Source: Pagrus major (Eukaryota; Chordata; Actinopteri; Spariformes; Sparidae). Taken from it: a stretch of 64,000 bases of DNA. The notes under the pieces were generated by a model. It was not told the DNA's origin. It saw nothing but the letters and a program-made list of their open reading frames with translations, and did no database searches. Below, piece after piece: positions 37,140 through 49,000 of the stretch. A program made the position numbers and the translations under genes. The DNA lies in contig NC_133223.1 in NCBI RefSeq assembly GCF_040436345.1, positions 27,498,910 through 27,562,909 of the forward strand, in the 5' to 3' direction. Each line of letters begins with the position of its first letter. Within the stretch, counting starts at the first letter, position 1.

Positions 37140-39030
37140 TTTGGTTATAATTACTGATGTAAATACCACCTTAAAAAAAAACTATGAAGGAGATTTTGTA
37201 GAAACGTGTACTGATTATTTAAGAATACTCTGTGACTGAAATGTATTTATGATGAATAGTAATTACCAAGAAAGCTGCCTTCTCTGTGAGTCTACTGTGC
37301 ATGTCTCTTGCAGACTTTTGTTTTTGTTGTGAACTGGTCAACATGAATTATCTGTGCATTTTGCATCGTATATCTTTATTTGCGTACAGTAAAAGTGCAA
37401 TACTTCTATATCCTCTCTTGTATGTTTTTTTTTTAATCATCTAAAGCTACACAGGAGTGCTTCCATATCACCAGAAAGCAGAGCAATTCTTTAAAAGTAA
37501 GATCACTTTCCATGCTTCCTGTTCTGTTAGTCATCTTCAGCGACCATGAGAGAATTGTTCCTCACAACCTCTTCCAACATCTGTTCTCGTCCAAATGATC
37601 CGAGCCAATGTCATGGGCAGAATCTCTGGAGTTTAGGTTTGGTTAAATCTAATGAAAGAAAATCACCCCTCATCCACATTACATTATCTATCCTTTACAC
37701 AGGTTTATAGCCAGGGAAATTTAAGTGGTTGTTTACTGCCACTGGGGATACATATAATTTGCCATTGGGACCTGGATTTAATCATCCAAGATTTGTTTTT
37801 TCCTGTTTCCAAAAGCGTGTCCTTGAAATGTTGAATAAAACAGAAACCGCTAAGTTGAGCAGACTTCTCCATTATGAATATTAAGGAAGAGTGGCTCATT
37901 GTTTAACGCCGGTGGTGGACAGTTGAGTGTAGATATTCCTGGTTAAATGATCACCCAGTACAAGTGAAAGTACTATAACTCAAGTAAAAAATTGAGTACT
38001 TGTTCATAATAAATTATGTGTTCTCTGGCTTCGTGGCTCTGCAGACCGAAGTTGGACTCACACGTAATCCCCCTCACATGATCTCATGGGGAAGCAGACG
38101 TAAACAAAATGGAGATTAGTGTTGTGCAGCAACTTGCGTACTAATATGTAACAGTGAGAAAAAAACAAAAGCAGAAGATTAAACGAGTCTGGACGAGTGG
38201 GGACAGACAGTCAACACAGTTTTCCTACTCTTAAGCAAGAACCGGAGGTGAGATTTTGTTTCTGTGAACAGCAGTATGCTAGCTAACGTTAGCCTCAAGG
38301 GCTAGAATGTTTTTACCATTGCTTGGCAGGACTCCGGGATGCCTCTCTGATTGGTTGTTGTGGTCCAGCTTGGAAAGTGCTCTGTGCAGTTCAGGAGGCT
38401 TTAGACTGAACACTTTCAATACCACGGTAACTCAACAAGTAGCATACAGTTATGTTTTTCAGCCCATCTGATATGGACACTGATAACAGCCTCAATGCCT
38501 TCCACTCTACATTGATCTCTCTTCTCACAGGCCTGCAGTCTTGTCATGTTGTCAAATTCCCCCTCTTTGTGTTATGATTTGTAATATCCTCCAGAGAGAG
38601 TCGTACAATTTAATATAAGGGTGATGGAGTGCTGGATTGGGACATTTATTATCGTTGTGAAACTGATGAATGAGTCAAGATGTCATGAAGTTTGAGAAAA
38701 CCACAATTTGGTGAAAACCCAACTGGTCCCGTGGATAATGCTGAGCCTGGGAACCCCCGAATGGAAGCAGCAGGGAGCACGAGGACCGAGGGAGAGGAGG
38801 GGTCTCGATCCAAAAAGTTCTGCTAAAGATTCAAGAACAAGGAGTGGGTTTGTGCTCTGAAGAAGGAAGAATTTAGGATTTCCTGCAGACATGTTTCAAA
38901 CATGTCTCTTTTCAGGGCAGAGAAGCCTCTCAAACAAGATTTAAAATGCACAATCAAAACATATTTTTTGTGGAGACTTTATTATTAACAACATAAAAGG
39001 CATGCTTGGAAGCTTACTTAAGATTTCTTT
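37140..39030. other. Gene-free stretch downstream of asb1
   Basis: No exon recognised. A short copy of the AAGTACTxxxACTCAAGTA-type fish repeat lies at 37955-38010, and GCTAGCTAACGTTAGCC lies near 38280. Confidence 0.4.
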
Positions 39031-39033
39031 CAG

Positions 39034-39540
39034 TACTTACTTCCACTCCACTCCATCTCAGAAGCAAATATTGTACTTTTTACTCCACTACATTGACAGA
39101 TTTATAGTTACCAGTTACCTTTCAGATTATGATTGATCATACCCTTCCTGTCCAGTAAAAAAAACAATGTATCTCTTAATGTAATCATTTTGAATTTTAG
39201 TGTTTGTGATAACCAATAAAGGAACACGTCATCATTCAGTTTGAGAAAATTCTACTAATATGCAAAATAAACGATTTCAAAACTGTCTTGAAAGTTTTGA
39301 AATCTTTTACTTTTTACTCGACTACATTTATTTGATAACTTTAGTTACTAGTTACTTTGCAGATTGCATCCTGCATCAGAGCCAGAGTAGCACATTTTAA
39401 ATGAATGATTCTGATAATAAGAAAAGGCAAGTCAACCCTAAGTATACAGTTTATACATACATAAAAATGTATGTTTCATTTACATTTACTTGTACGTTTG
39501 ATACTTAAGTACATTAATGCCTAAAAGTACTATTCATATG
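39034..39540. repeat. Two copies of a TACTTTTTACTCCACTACAT fish repeat
   Basis: Positions 39034-39135 and 39290-39375 share TACTTTTTACTC, GACTACAT, then AGTTAC and AGTTACTTTxCAGATT. A related TTACTTGTACGTTTGATACTT piece follows at about 39485. Another relative is at 51475-51600. This is a common interspersed family in percomorphs. Confidence 0.6.
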
Positions 39541-39544
39541 GGTG

Positions 39545-40860
39545 ACGTTCACTTCTCACAAAGTTATATTTTAACATGATATCAAGTGTGAATTTTGGGT
39601 ATTTCTTTTATAAAGTAGTTAAAATGAGCTCAACATTAAACATCTGCAGTAATAAAATTCAACACACACACTCATGCAGCAGCAGTAGCTTAGAAGAGAC
39701 ACGTTTGTGTGCATGCTGGTGCACAACCCTCACACGAGGTCTCTAGATGGCACTGTCTTCCTTTTAAGCATGGCAAACATCTCCACGTCTCCCACTATCT
39801 TTCTCGTTTCTCTCTCTTTCCCATCTCTGCTTTTGTCTCCCTCTTTCTCTCCTTTACCTCTTCTTTTCCCTTCTTCCCATTTCTCTCCATCTATCCTCTG
39901 TGAGCCGACAGAAGACTCAGCTGTGGACCTCAGCATGTGTCCTCAAGAGCCTCATCCTTTTTAGCAGAGATGGGACAGTTTGGTGAACCACGATCTTCCT
40001 TTGGGGAGTTTTCATTGCGAAAGACTTCTCTTTCAAGTCCAACTTATTTTATGTTACATTTTATTTAAGATTGTACCCTGCTATTTTCAACATGGATTCA
40101 TTAGAGTAGTTAATGGAGAGCTAATGAAGACACAGTACACTGACTCAATGCGAAACATCAGAGGATTATGTTTTACTGGCGACTGCTTTGCACATGAAAA
40201 CTTCAGATCATGATCAGCATTAACAGGGTTTAAGCACTAACGGGACTTCCTCTGGCTGTGCCGTCACAACAAAGCAGAAACAGAGACGATAAACGGTTTA
40301 TTTCTTCAGAAATCAGTGTTAAAGTGGAAAAGCTGAATGATGTTGTTCATTCCCGAGTTTATTTGCGCCACAAAGTGCAATCAAAATCTCAGCAGCCTCT
40401 GCTAATATCACCGCAGTGTTCCGCTTCAACTGGGGACCAGCATGCAAAGGGATGTTTAAAGCAGTGCAGCCTGCTTCACGAGGCGACCGCAGCGTTTAGA
40501 CGTGGATTAAAGGTTGTTTCCATGGATCTGGTGTTTTCGTATTAAAACGGTGGCGTGTGTGTGTGCACATGAATATCTTAGTGGTGTTTACTTAACAAAT
40601 ATAGAGCCTGGTTGCGTAAAAGAGACAGTAAAATGTGTGTGTTTGGATCAAAACTCACCTGTAAGCTGTTAGGCAGCTCCGACCACAATCACTCTGTGTG
40701 TCTGCCTCTTTATCAGGCCTCCCGCTCTCCTGCACTTGCACTGGCGAGTAGCCTGTTAGCGCTCGGTAATTGCCACGCGCTTTAATTTGAATGATCTCAC
40801 TCCTCAGGCGCTCCGGAACTCTTAGTTTCCTCCAATGACCACATCACAGTGCGTTTACCG

Positions 40861-40861
<1 letters not shown>
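39545..40861. other. Gene-free stretch
   Basis: A C/T-rich tract at about 39785-39900 and otherwise unremarkable sequence. No exon seen. Confidence 0.4.

Positions 40862-40904
<43 letters not shown>
40862..40904. repeat. (CA)n microsatellite
   Basis: About 22 uninterrupted CA dinucleotides. Confidence 0.95.
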
Positions 40905-40908
<4 letters not shown>

Positions 40909-40909
40909 A

Positions 40910-43075
40910 CACGCAGGTACACTGACCCGAGCCAGGCGAGATTTATCGAGTTTCAAGCTTCACCTCACAGGCAGAGAAGTGAACTTTGTCCAAACATAAT
41001 GCACTTTAACGTGACTCACAGAGATGACGTGCAAATGAGTTTGTCTCTTAACGGTCTAAGAAAAACGGCCCTTTTTTCCGTTTCAGCTCACGACTGATCA
41101 GGAGAGCTTGGGCATGGATGAAGCATTCTGAAAATATTGATCATTTCTCATGTTTGTGTCACACTCTATAACGCAGCACATGTGCATTACAACTGCACGT
41201 CCGGAAGCACTTTTCCTCCATTAAGACCGTCTTGCTCTATAAAGCACTCAATCAGCTTTTGAGCGCAACACACGCAGGGGCTTTATTGATATAATTAAGG
41301 AGTATATGGTTGGAAATATTGGAAGAATGTGAATGAATGTAAAAGTGTGTTTTAATTGGAGACCTCAGAGGGGCTTAATGAGTCTTAATTTGACTGTTTT
41401 CCAAAGGAGCCCCGGTAGTCGTGAAATGTGGCAAGACGCAGGAAGGATGTAAAGTGATTGCTTCTGTAATTACTGTCACAGTCTGTAACTTGGCTCTTAC
41501 ACTAGACTTAATTAGTTCCCTCTCATTTGAGAGATGTTTCATTATGGCGTGAGTGCTGCAGCTTTTTCTCATAAGGTCGGACTTTTCGAGAACAACGAAG
41601 CTGTAGAAACTGAGGGGCGAGGTTGCAGAGAGTAAAGTTTAACAGGTGTCTTGGACCGAAGAAGTTGGGTTTTAACATGAAAATAATACTAACCATGTTC
41701 AGTCATTATGATGGGGAATGAGCTGGTGGACTGTGAGCCTGGTGTTAAAACAGACCAGTTTGATTGTCTGGCTCTGTTCTCGCTGCTTCACTTCAGGTAT
41801 ACTGTAGCTTATCAGGCTTTATAAAGCATCGGCAGAGCAAAGTTTACTAGTCAGTGGATGAAAAATGTGCTGGTTCAACACCCAATCAGGTAATAAGACA
41901 CTCTTAGCAAGGATGGCAAGACATAGTCTGGATTGTCATTGAATTTAACCCCTGTAAGCGTTTACCAGTGGGCTGGTTCATCCAGTCGGTACCACACATG
42001 ATGATATAGATATTTACACTTGTGTGAATATGGGCATGTTGTACCTTGTTAGATAGGTTAGATTATCCACAGTTGGGTCATATAATTCATTTTAGGGAAA
42101 CCATGACCACCAAATTATAATTCATTCTGATTTACCAGCAAAGTAAATAGAAGAGACGGGAAAAAAGTGGCGTCTCCCTACCTTTGAAGCGGTCCTAAGG
42201 TCTGACTACGTGTCCATGGCTTGATAATTTACATTATTTTATTCCGTTAGGGTCCAGTGATAAAAAAAATAACCATAAATTAATCCGAGTTGTGAGTATT
42301 GTCCTGTGAAGTCCATTGCTCTTTGTCTGGAAACTTTATTTGCAAAACAAAAACAAATCCGCTTTCGAGAGGAGACATGTTTTCTCTTCTTCCTGACCGG
42401 AGCTGTTGGGTATGTTTGTTTTTGTTATGTTGCTGCCTACAACATGAACGTGACCCCGTCCCTTTCTGTTTATTTTTCACCCCAGGGCAGCCCCTGGAGG
42501 CCAGCAAGCGCTCCTAGCTTAAAAGGGCAATGTGCTCTGGTTTTACCCAAATCGTGATCTTTTGCTAAACAAAACCGAGCAGTTTAGATGCTGTAAATGT
42601 AAAACCTATTCTTAAAATACTAACTCAACAATTGAGGATTGTGCCCCATGTGTATTGAACACTCAGGGGGGTAAAAGTCCTGTACTTAACCTATTCAACC
42701 ACCAGAACCGGCTCCCATTGTGGCTTTTTGCTGGGTTGCAATGATGATTCTGGGGAAACATTAATTATGATGTTGTTGTAACGACACCAGCACAACAATA
42801 TCAAATCATATATCATTTAAACCGCCCAGCACAGATTCAACACATTCAAACAACAAGACTGTCTGCATCTCATCCTCTGAAATAAACAGATGTAATAAAC
42901 CTGCTAACAATCTAAATACTGCAACCCCACATTCAGCTGAACATGAAATAATGACTTGTTGTTCCTCAGCTTCATGTCAAAGCAGAAAGTTTAGGAACAA
43001 ACAGTCTTCTTTTGGATAATTAGTGCTGACTCTATGCTTTGTATGCGAGTTTGTGAGTCTGGGGATCAGTTAATG
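40910..43075. other. Gene-free stretch
   Basis: No exon or clear repeat recognised. It may hold regulatory elements of the downstream genes, but nothing in the text alone shows this. Confidence 0.35.
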
Positions 43076-43080
43076 GCAGC

Positions 43081-43563
43081 ATGACAATGTCCATTACACC
43101 AAACTACCCATGTTTAATTACTTCCGTAGAGCCGGACGGCTCATGGGAAGGATTTTCCGCCTCTGAGAAGATCCCGTGGTCGGAGTGGGAGGGGGTGTCT
43201 TGGATGTGGAACAAAGCCGTGGAGCTGTCGTGGACGGTGGGGTTGGAGGGCTGCGGGTCTCCTCCTCGTTCCCCTCACAAAAACGAACCAGGAACCATCG
43301 GGCAGCTTCCCAAACCGCTGCCTGACAACAACATGGGCAGAAAGAAACTCCAGTTAAACAGAAGAGGGGAGAAGAGGAAGAGAGTCATTCGGTGGCCACC
43401 ACTGTGGGAATGTTGTAAACTGTGCTTTCCTGAGGCCTTGGGAATCCCACACCAGAGCTGGAACCTGCGGGCATGGAAAACGGGGCCTGCCTCCCCCGAG
43501 AGTGGAGATGTCAGATGCAGAACAACATCACTTGATCACTTGGTGTGGGGGAGCTGGCAGTGA
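43081..43563 (+). CDS. Unrecognised 160-codon ORF in a GC-rich patch
   Basis: An uninterrupted ORF from ATG to TGA with unusual composition: at least ten Trp, and a basic segment GRKKLQLNRRGEKRKRV around residue 85. It has no domain, signal peptide or membrane span I can name. The surrounding DNA is AT-rich while this 480-bp patch is GC-richer, which could reflect coding, a long non-coding RNA exon or a conserved regulatory island. No splice context or polyadenylation signal is convincing. Treat it as hypothetical. Confidence 0.2.
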   Translation: MTMSITPNYPCLITSVEPDGSWEGFSASEKIPWSEWEGVSWMWNKAVELSWTVGLEGCGSPPRSPHKNEPGTIGQLPKPLPDNNMGRKKLQLNRRGEKRKRVIRWPPLWECCKLCFPEALGIPHQSWNLRAWKTGPASPESGDVRCRTTSLDHLVWGSWQ

Positions 43564-43647
43564 CGCACTCTCTCTACCGTCTACTGTGCATCAGGGGGGC
43601 AGTTTGACAGGACAGAGAGTCTAAATATTACAATGCTGAGGACAAAA

Positions 43648-43900
43648 GATTCAAGATGTTTATTGTGTCATGGGTAAGGGTTGTACAAGTACACTCGTGT
43701 GAAATTCTGTGAAGGCTCTGTTACAGAAAACAGTAAAAAAGAAAAAGAAACAAACATACACATAGAGCACGGAAATAAAGAAAATAAAAGAAATGATATT
43801 GCACTTGTTATTTATTAAGCACGACCTGGGTAAAAAAGCTGTTCCTCAGTCTGCTGGTGTGTATCTCCAGCTGGGAGAACAGGTTGTTGTGTGGACATCA
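43648..43900. repeat. LINE-like dispersed repeat fragment
   Basis: TTCAAGATGTTTATTGTGTC, an A-rich middle, and AAAAAAGCTGTTCCTCAGTC followed by TGCTGGTGTG are in the order typical of abundant fish LINE 3' ends. It abuts the family C repeat. Confidence 0.55.
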
Positions 43901-44055
43901 ATAAAGAACTAGAATGGCACTCATTAGAGCGTATACCTCCGCCAAAACCCAACAGTCCCCTTTAATTCAATCAAGCCTGACGCAACATCAAATAAAACAT
44001 TTCAATCTGCGAGATCCTGATTTTTATTTGGATCGGCATTAAATTGTACTCACTA
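43900..44055 (-). repeat. Dispersed repeat family C, copy 3 (inverted)
   Basis: The reverse complement gives AGGCTTGATTGAATTAAAG, then GTTTTGGCGGAGGTATACGC and TCTAATGAGTGCCATTCTAG, matching the copies in traf3ip1 intron 15. Confidence 0.6.
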
Positions 44056-44224
44056 CGGAAGCCCTGAGGGACAAGTTAAGAAATTATTTTTCCCTGGTGA
44101 TCCATTTTCTGAGTGTGATCTGATCTGTTTTCTCTCCTGTTTTATGACTTGAGAACTGGTGGGAAAAATAGAAAGAATATCCTGGCAAAACCTAAGTTCC
44201 TTACTTTTTTTTTGCCATCTGTGC

Positions 44225-46640
44225 AAACATGTTTTTTCCAGGGGATTTTTTTTTTTTTCCATTTGTGAAACTGAGTGAAAAAAAAAAGTTTTGGCATTGT
44301 TTTTTCATGTGTGAAAGTGAATTAATTTTCTTCATTTTCCAGGAAATTTGTTTTTTTTTCTCATGTGTGAAACCGAATGAAAAAAAAATCAGGAGACATT
44401 TTTTTTTCTTCTCATGTATGAAAAATAAAAAGTTTTGCCAGGGGAGACAAATTTTCCAGGAGAATTCTCAATGAAAGTGAATGATTTCTTTTTTTCTTTT
44501 TCAAGTAGAAATTTTGTTTTGTTTTGTTTTTGAGTGAAATAAAAAGTTTTGGCAAAAAAGGGAGACGACATTTTTTTTCATGTATGAAATAGAGTGGAAA
44601 AAAATATTTTGGCAGGGGAGCCAAATTTTTAGGAGAAATGTTTTCCTTCATGTGTGAAAGTGTGAAAAAAGATTCTGGAGAAATTTTGTTTTTCATGTGT
44701 GAAAAAAAGTTTTGGCAGAAAAACCAAATTTTTCAGGATATTTTTTTTATGTGTGAAACCGAGCGAAAAAAAGTTTTGGAGGGGGAGCCAGAGTTTGGAC
44801 AGGAAATTGTATTTTCTTCATTTGTGAAACTGAGTGAAATAAAAAGTTTTGGCAGGAGAACCAAATTTTTCAGGAGAATTCTCATGTGTGAAAGTGAATG
44901 ATTTTTTTTGTCTTTGTCAAGTAGAAATTGTTTGTTTCATGTGTGAAATCAACTGGAATTTTTTTTCTCAAGGATATTTTTTGTTCTTATGCGTGAAACT
45001 GAATGAAAAAAAGAAAATTAGGAGAAAATTTTTCTTCATGTATGAAATTTAATGAAATAAAAAGTTTTGGCAGGAGAACCAAATTTTCCAGGAAAATGTT
45101 TTTTCTTGATGTGAAAAAAAGAAGTTTTGGCATCATTTTTTCATGAGTGAAAACATGAAAAAAAAAAATTCCATGTGTGAAAGTGAATTTATTTTCTTAA
45201 TTTTGTTGTTTTCTAATGCATGCACTCAAAACAAAATTTCTACTGTGAGAAAAATATTCTCCTGAAATTTTTTTCTATTGTGAAACCGAGTGAAAAATAA
45301 AGTTTTGGAGAATTTTCATGTATGAAAGTGAATGATGATGATTCTTTTTTTCTTTTTCAAGTAGAAATTTTGTTTTGTTTTGTTTTTGAATGAAATAAAA
45401 AGTTTTGGCAGAACAAATTTTTTCCAGGAAATTGTATTTTCTTCATTTGTGAAACTGAATTTTTTTCCCCACTCAAAACAAAATATCTCCTGGGAAAGAA
45501 AAAAATTCTACCAAAATTAGTTTTTCATGCATGAAACTGAATGGAAAAAAAGTTTTGGCAGGTGAACCAAATTTTTCTGAATTTTCATGTATGAAAGTGA
45601 ATAATTTTGTTTTTCTTCATCAAGTAGAAATTGTTTTTTCACACGTGAAACCAACTGAAATTTTTTTTTTCCGTTTTTTTTTTTTCTTATGCGTTAAATC
45701 GAATGAAAAAAATAAATCAGGAGAAATGTGTGAGACAGAGTGAAAAATAAAGTTTTGGCAGTTCCTACCGTTTTCAGGAGAATTGTTTTTCTTTACGTCT
45801 GAAACTGAGTAAAAAAAATCATTTTCAGGAGATTTTTTCCCCACCTTGTTTCACACATGAAAAACAAAAAATCTCCATTTTCATGTGTGAAAGTGAATGA
45901 TTTTATTTTATTTTCAGGGAGAAATTTAGTTTTTTTCCATGTGTAAAAATTCAGGAATATTTGGTTTTTCTTATACGTGAAACTGAGTGAGAAAAAAAAA
46001 TCTTCATGTATGAAACTGAGTGAAAAAAAAAAAAAATCTTCATGTATGAAATTGAGTGAAATAAAAAGCTTTGGCAGGGGGGCGAAATTTTCCAGGAAAT
46101 TGTTTTTTTTTTCTCATGCGTGAAACCAAATTAAAAAAAAAATCAGGATAAATGTTTTTTTCTCGTGTGTGAAACCGAGCGAAAAGAAAAGTTTTGGCAG
46201 GGGAGCCAAATTTACAGGAGAATTTTCATGTATCAGAGTAAATGATTTCTTCTCTTTCAAGTAGAAATTTTGTTTTGTATTGTTCTTGTTTCACACATGA
46301 AAAACAAAAAAATCTTCGTTTTCATGTGTGAAAGTGAATGATTTTAGGGAGAAATTTTGTTTTTTTCATTGTTCAGGATTGTTTTGCTTTTTCTTATGCG
46401 TGAAACCAAATGAATTTTTTTTTTTTTTTTTAATTCCTTTTCATGCGTGAAATTGAGTGAAAAAAAGCTTTGGAAGTGGAGCCAAACTTTTCAGGAGAAG
46501 GTTTTTTTTTCTCCCCTAGGAGAGATCAGTTCCTGCTGTTTTCAAGAGATTTTTTCTATATTCATGTGTGAAACTTTTTTTCCCACTTAGTTTCACACAT
46601 GAGAAGAAAAAATTCCACTCGTTTTGGGGGAATAAAAGTC
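44225..46640. repeat. T/A-rich satellite with ~50-70 bp unit
   Basis: About 2.4 kb of degenerate tandem units. The core is TTCATGTGTGAAACTGAGTG, followed by an A-run, GTTTTGGCAGGGGAGCCAAA, and TTTTTCAGGAGAA with a T-run. A longer module marked by TCAAGTAGAAAT recurs five times (near 44501, 44915, 45357, 45620 and 46257), showing higher-order structure. Modules around 45845 and 46287 are near-identical and start with an inverted TTTCACACATGAAAA next to a direct TTTTCATGTGTGAAA, so they can form hairpins. Short ORFs inside are by-products. Confidence 0.9.
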
Positions 46641-46692
46641 TCAAGCCATAAAGTCAGGAGAGAAAACAATTAAGATCAGACTTAGACAATGG

Positions 46693-46700
46693 ATCACCAG
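46693..46700 (+). repeat. Left 8-bp target-site duplication (hAT element)
   Basis: ATCACCAG directly before the element, repeated exactly at 47572-47579. Confidence 0.9.
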
Positions 46701-46908
46701 TAGGGATGGGTACCGAAATTCGGTACTTTTTTGGTACCGACCGAAATGGGCCCGAAGTACCGAGTATCGATTCACGTGAAGTCAATCGGTACTACGTTTC
46801 GGTACCTAAACGCCCGTTTTTTGTTTTTTTTTGCACTTGAACGCACCTTTACGTCTTGCGTGTGGCCACGGTAAGCGTAATTACGTCAGTTGTAGCTGAT
46901 CAGTGAAC

Positions 46909-47199
46909 ATGGCGGACCGCAAGCGCTCCAAAGTATGGCTCCATTTCACAAGGATTGACGCAGACAGTGCACGCTGCAACATTTGCGATGCCAAGTGCAA
47001 AGCCGGCCATGGAAACACCACCAACCTGAGGAAGCACTTGGTGAAACACAAAATTCTCATGAACGCGGACGAGTGCACCATTTTCGAAAGCCGAAAGCAG
47101 GCTGCTACCGCTCGCCCAGCAGCTACAGTCACCGCCGCAGCAGCAGCCGGCGGTTCCGCACCTGCAGCTGCCGGCATCGAGGGAGAAGAATCAGGGTAA
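46909..47199 (+). CDS. Truncated ZBED-like protein (BED zinc finger only)
   Basis: The ATG at 46909 opens 96 codons ending in TAA. Residues about 3-45 form a BED-type zinc finger: KVWLHF aromatic signature, CNIC, then HGNTTNLRKHLVKH giving the C2H2 set. An Ala/Pro-rich linker follows and then an acidic end (EGEESG). Full-length ZBED/hAT transposases are about 600-700 residues, so only the DNA-binding N-terminus is present. The end ...TCAGGG|TAAAAA looks like a lost splice donor (AG|GGTAAAA), suggesting an internal deletion after exon 1 (inference). It lies wholly within the hAT element. Whether it is translated is unknown; it could bind the element's own ends and compete with active transposase. 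Confidence 0.55.
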   Translation: MADRKRSKVWLHFTRIDADSARCNICDAKCKAGHGNTTNLRKHLVKHKILMNADECTIFESRKQAATARPAATVTAAAAAGGSAPAAAGIEGEESG

Positions 47200-47404
47200 A
47201 AAATCGACGACGACGACGACAACGATTCAATAATAATAATAAAGTGTCATACTGTATGGTTCTTGATGATTGTTCTTGATTTTGTTTGTTATAGGTTCTA
47301 ATGTTTAAAAAAAGTACAGTGTACAGTAATTTATTTTGAATTTATTTATTTTTTGAGTTACCTACTTTCTTACACACATTTTTGTCAAGTTCTTCCACAT
47401 GTTA

Positions 47405-47420
47405 TTGAGAAATAAATGTT
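47405..47420 (+). terminator. Polyadenylation signal inside the hAT element
   Basis: GAGAAATAAATGTTC contains AATAAA, about 210 nt after the ORF stop. An earlier AATAAA-like run lies near 47232. Confidence 0.45.
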
Positions 47421-47571
47421 CTAAATTTGAAGTTTTAACTATTTATTAAAACAACTTTAATTACATATGCAAAAAAGAACCGAAAACTGGTACCGAAAAA
47501 TACCGGTATCGATTTGCAGGTACCGAGTATCGGTACCGTATCGGTTCAGATGTGAAAGGTACCCATCCCTA

Positions 47572-47579
47572 ATCACCAG
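47572..47579 (+). repeat. Right 8-bp target-site duplication (hAT element)
   Basis: ATCACCAG, identical to 46693-46700. Confidence 0.9.
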
Positions 47580-47814
47580 AACCAACACTGTAACCTTCTC
47601 TGACTCTTGGCTGCATTACCAACTGTGTAAAGAAGAAGAATCTTTATCACACAAAATGTTCATGCAGTAAAACTTGTTCTCTGCATTTAGCTGATCCCTG
47701 AGGAGCAGTGGGCAGCTGATGTACAGCACCCAGGGACCAACTCCAGATCTGAGCCGGTGTCTGTCAGAGGAAGTGACCGGAGAATTAACCCAACATATAC
47801 TGTGTATATGTTCT

Positions 47815-47900
47815 GATGGTGGGAGAAACCCACGCAAGCATGGAGAGAACATGCAAACGCCACACTGAAAGCAGCAGTGCTAACTACTGTGGACAACTAC
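47815..47900. repeat. Retroelement tail fragment
   Basis: GGGAGAAACCCACGCAAGC, GGAGAGAACATGCAAACGCC and CAGTGCTAACTACTGTGG occur in the order of a widespread fish/vertebrate LINE-derived repeat. It lies about 240 bp downstream of the hAT element. Confidence 0.55.
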
Positions 47901-47904
47901 CCAG

Positions 47905-48995
47905 GAGCCCCGGACTATTACGGGCCCTGGAGGCACCTGATTCACGGTGCGGGGCAACTAGTGTATGGCTAGTTGGTCAGTTGCAGTTTTGTTTGGTCGT
48001 ATGCAGAAAGAAAAAATGTTGAAACTGAAATGATGAGGGCCTTATGGTGATTTTAATAGTTGTTTCAGTAAAAATGATACAAAAAAATGATCATTCCCAC
48101 TAAATGTGAATCATTTATCTGTCAAAATCATCTCAGTCTGATGATTTTCCACCATGTCGTGCAGCCCTGCAGCGTACTGTACGAGCTTGTTTGTCCCTCT
48201 GTACAGTTTCAGCTGCGCGGCCGCAGTGGAACACCACATCAAATCGACCATTTCCTCCACTGATAAGCAGCTTCCCCAGATCTGTTAGAAAGAGCAAGAA
48301 GAGTTAAAAAAGACATGTAGGGAAATGGTTTTGGCAGCAGTAAAACTGAGCGCTGCACACTTTCAGTAAATAAGCCCTTCACTCTGTTGCTGAAACATCA
48401 AATCTGGTTTTACTTAAAGAAGTGAAACCATCTTCATATGGTGGAGACATTTTCACTTTGGTGTTTTGTGAACTTCCCTGAAGCAAATGACAGTTTCTTG
48501 AAAAGGTGTTTGTCAGATCAAACTTCTGTTTAAAGGTACAATGTCACTAAAAACACTCATTTAACTGTGACTTCTCCTGCTGTCATTTCAATTCTTTCTC
48601 TAAGAAATAACCTTGGTTTCACAGTAATTGTTTTTTTGTGTGTTCAGTTGTATGAGGTGAAAAACAGGAAACTAAACGACACTGACATTGCTAATTATAG
48701 AATATACCAGAAAACAGAGGCAGTATTGTTTAGCAGACTGCATTTCTGCAGACACGGCTGCACGGTGATTACCCTCACCTATAATGCAGATCGCAGTAAC
48801 GAGGTCTTGACCTGTTCTGGCAGTGTTCAGCGCTCGATACAGATACACGATGATATAATGTGTAATGGGAATAAAGAGTGCAGGCTGGGGATCAGTGCAG
48901 CATTGCGTGACCGTGAAGCCAACATCCTGTCCTCAGTGAATTCCATGGAGGAGTGTGCGGTTCCTTTGGTTTCCGATGCTTTTTCTAGAGTCCTA
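47905..48995. other. Gene-free stretch
   Basis: No exon supported. The 160-codon ORF at 48567-49049 ends by running through a TG microsatellite and has no domain signal. Confidence 0.4.
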
Positions 48996-49000
48996 GCAAA

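Larger units (their letters stand above)
46701..47571 (+). mobile_element. Intact 871-bp non-autonomous hAT element with BED ORF
   Basis: Terminal inverted repeats TAGGGATGGGTACC and GGTACCCATCCCTA are perfect over 14 bp and are flanked by an exact 8-bp duplication, ATCACCAG, the hAT hallmark. Sub-terminal regions are packed with GGTACCGA-type words in both orientations, probably transposase-binding sites (inference). The interior holds a short BED zinc-finger ORF and an AATAAA, but no DDE transposase domain or hAT dimerisation domain. The element therefore depends on a transposase made elsewhere. The unmutated ends suggest recent insertion. Confidence 0.9.

Noticed and set aside
44229..45844. 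Several 60-95 codon ORFs
   Set aside because: They translate the T/A-rich satellite, with repeated MCESE/CVKLNEK-like phrases from the unit. There is no gene structure.
44225..46640. A CRISPR-like or phage array
   Set aside because: The units are degenerate, vary in spacing and lack unique spacers; the genome is a vertebrate one.
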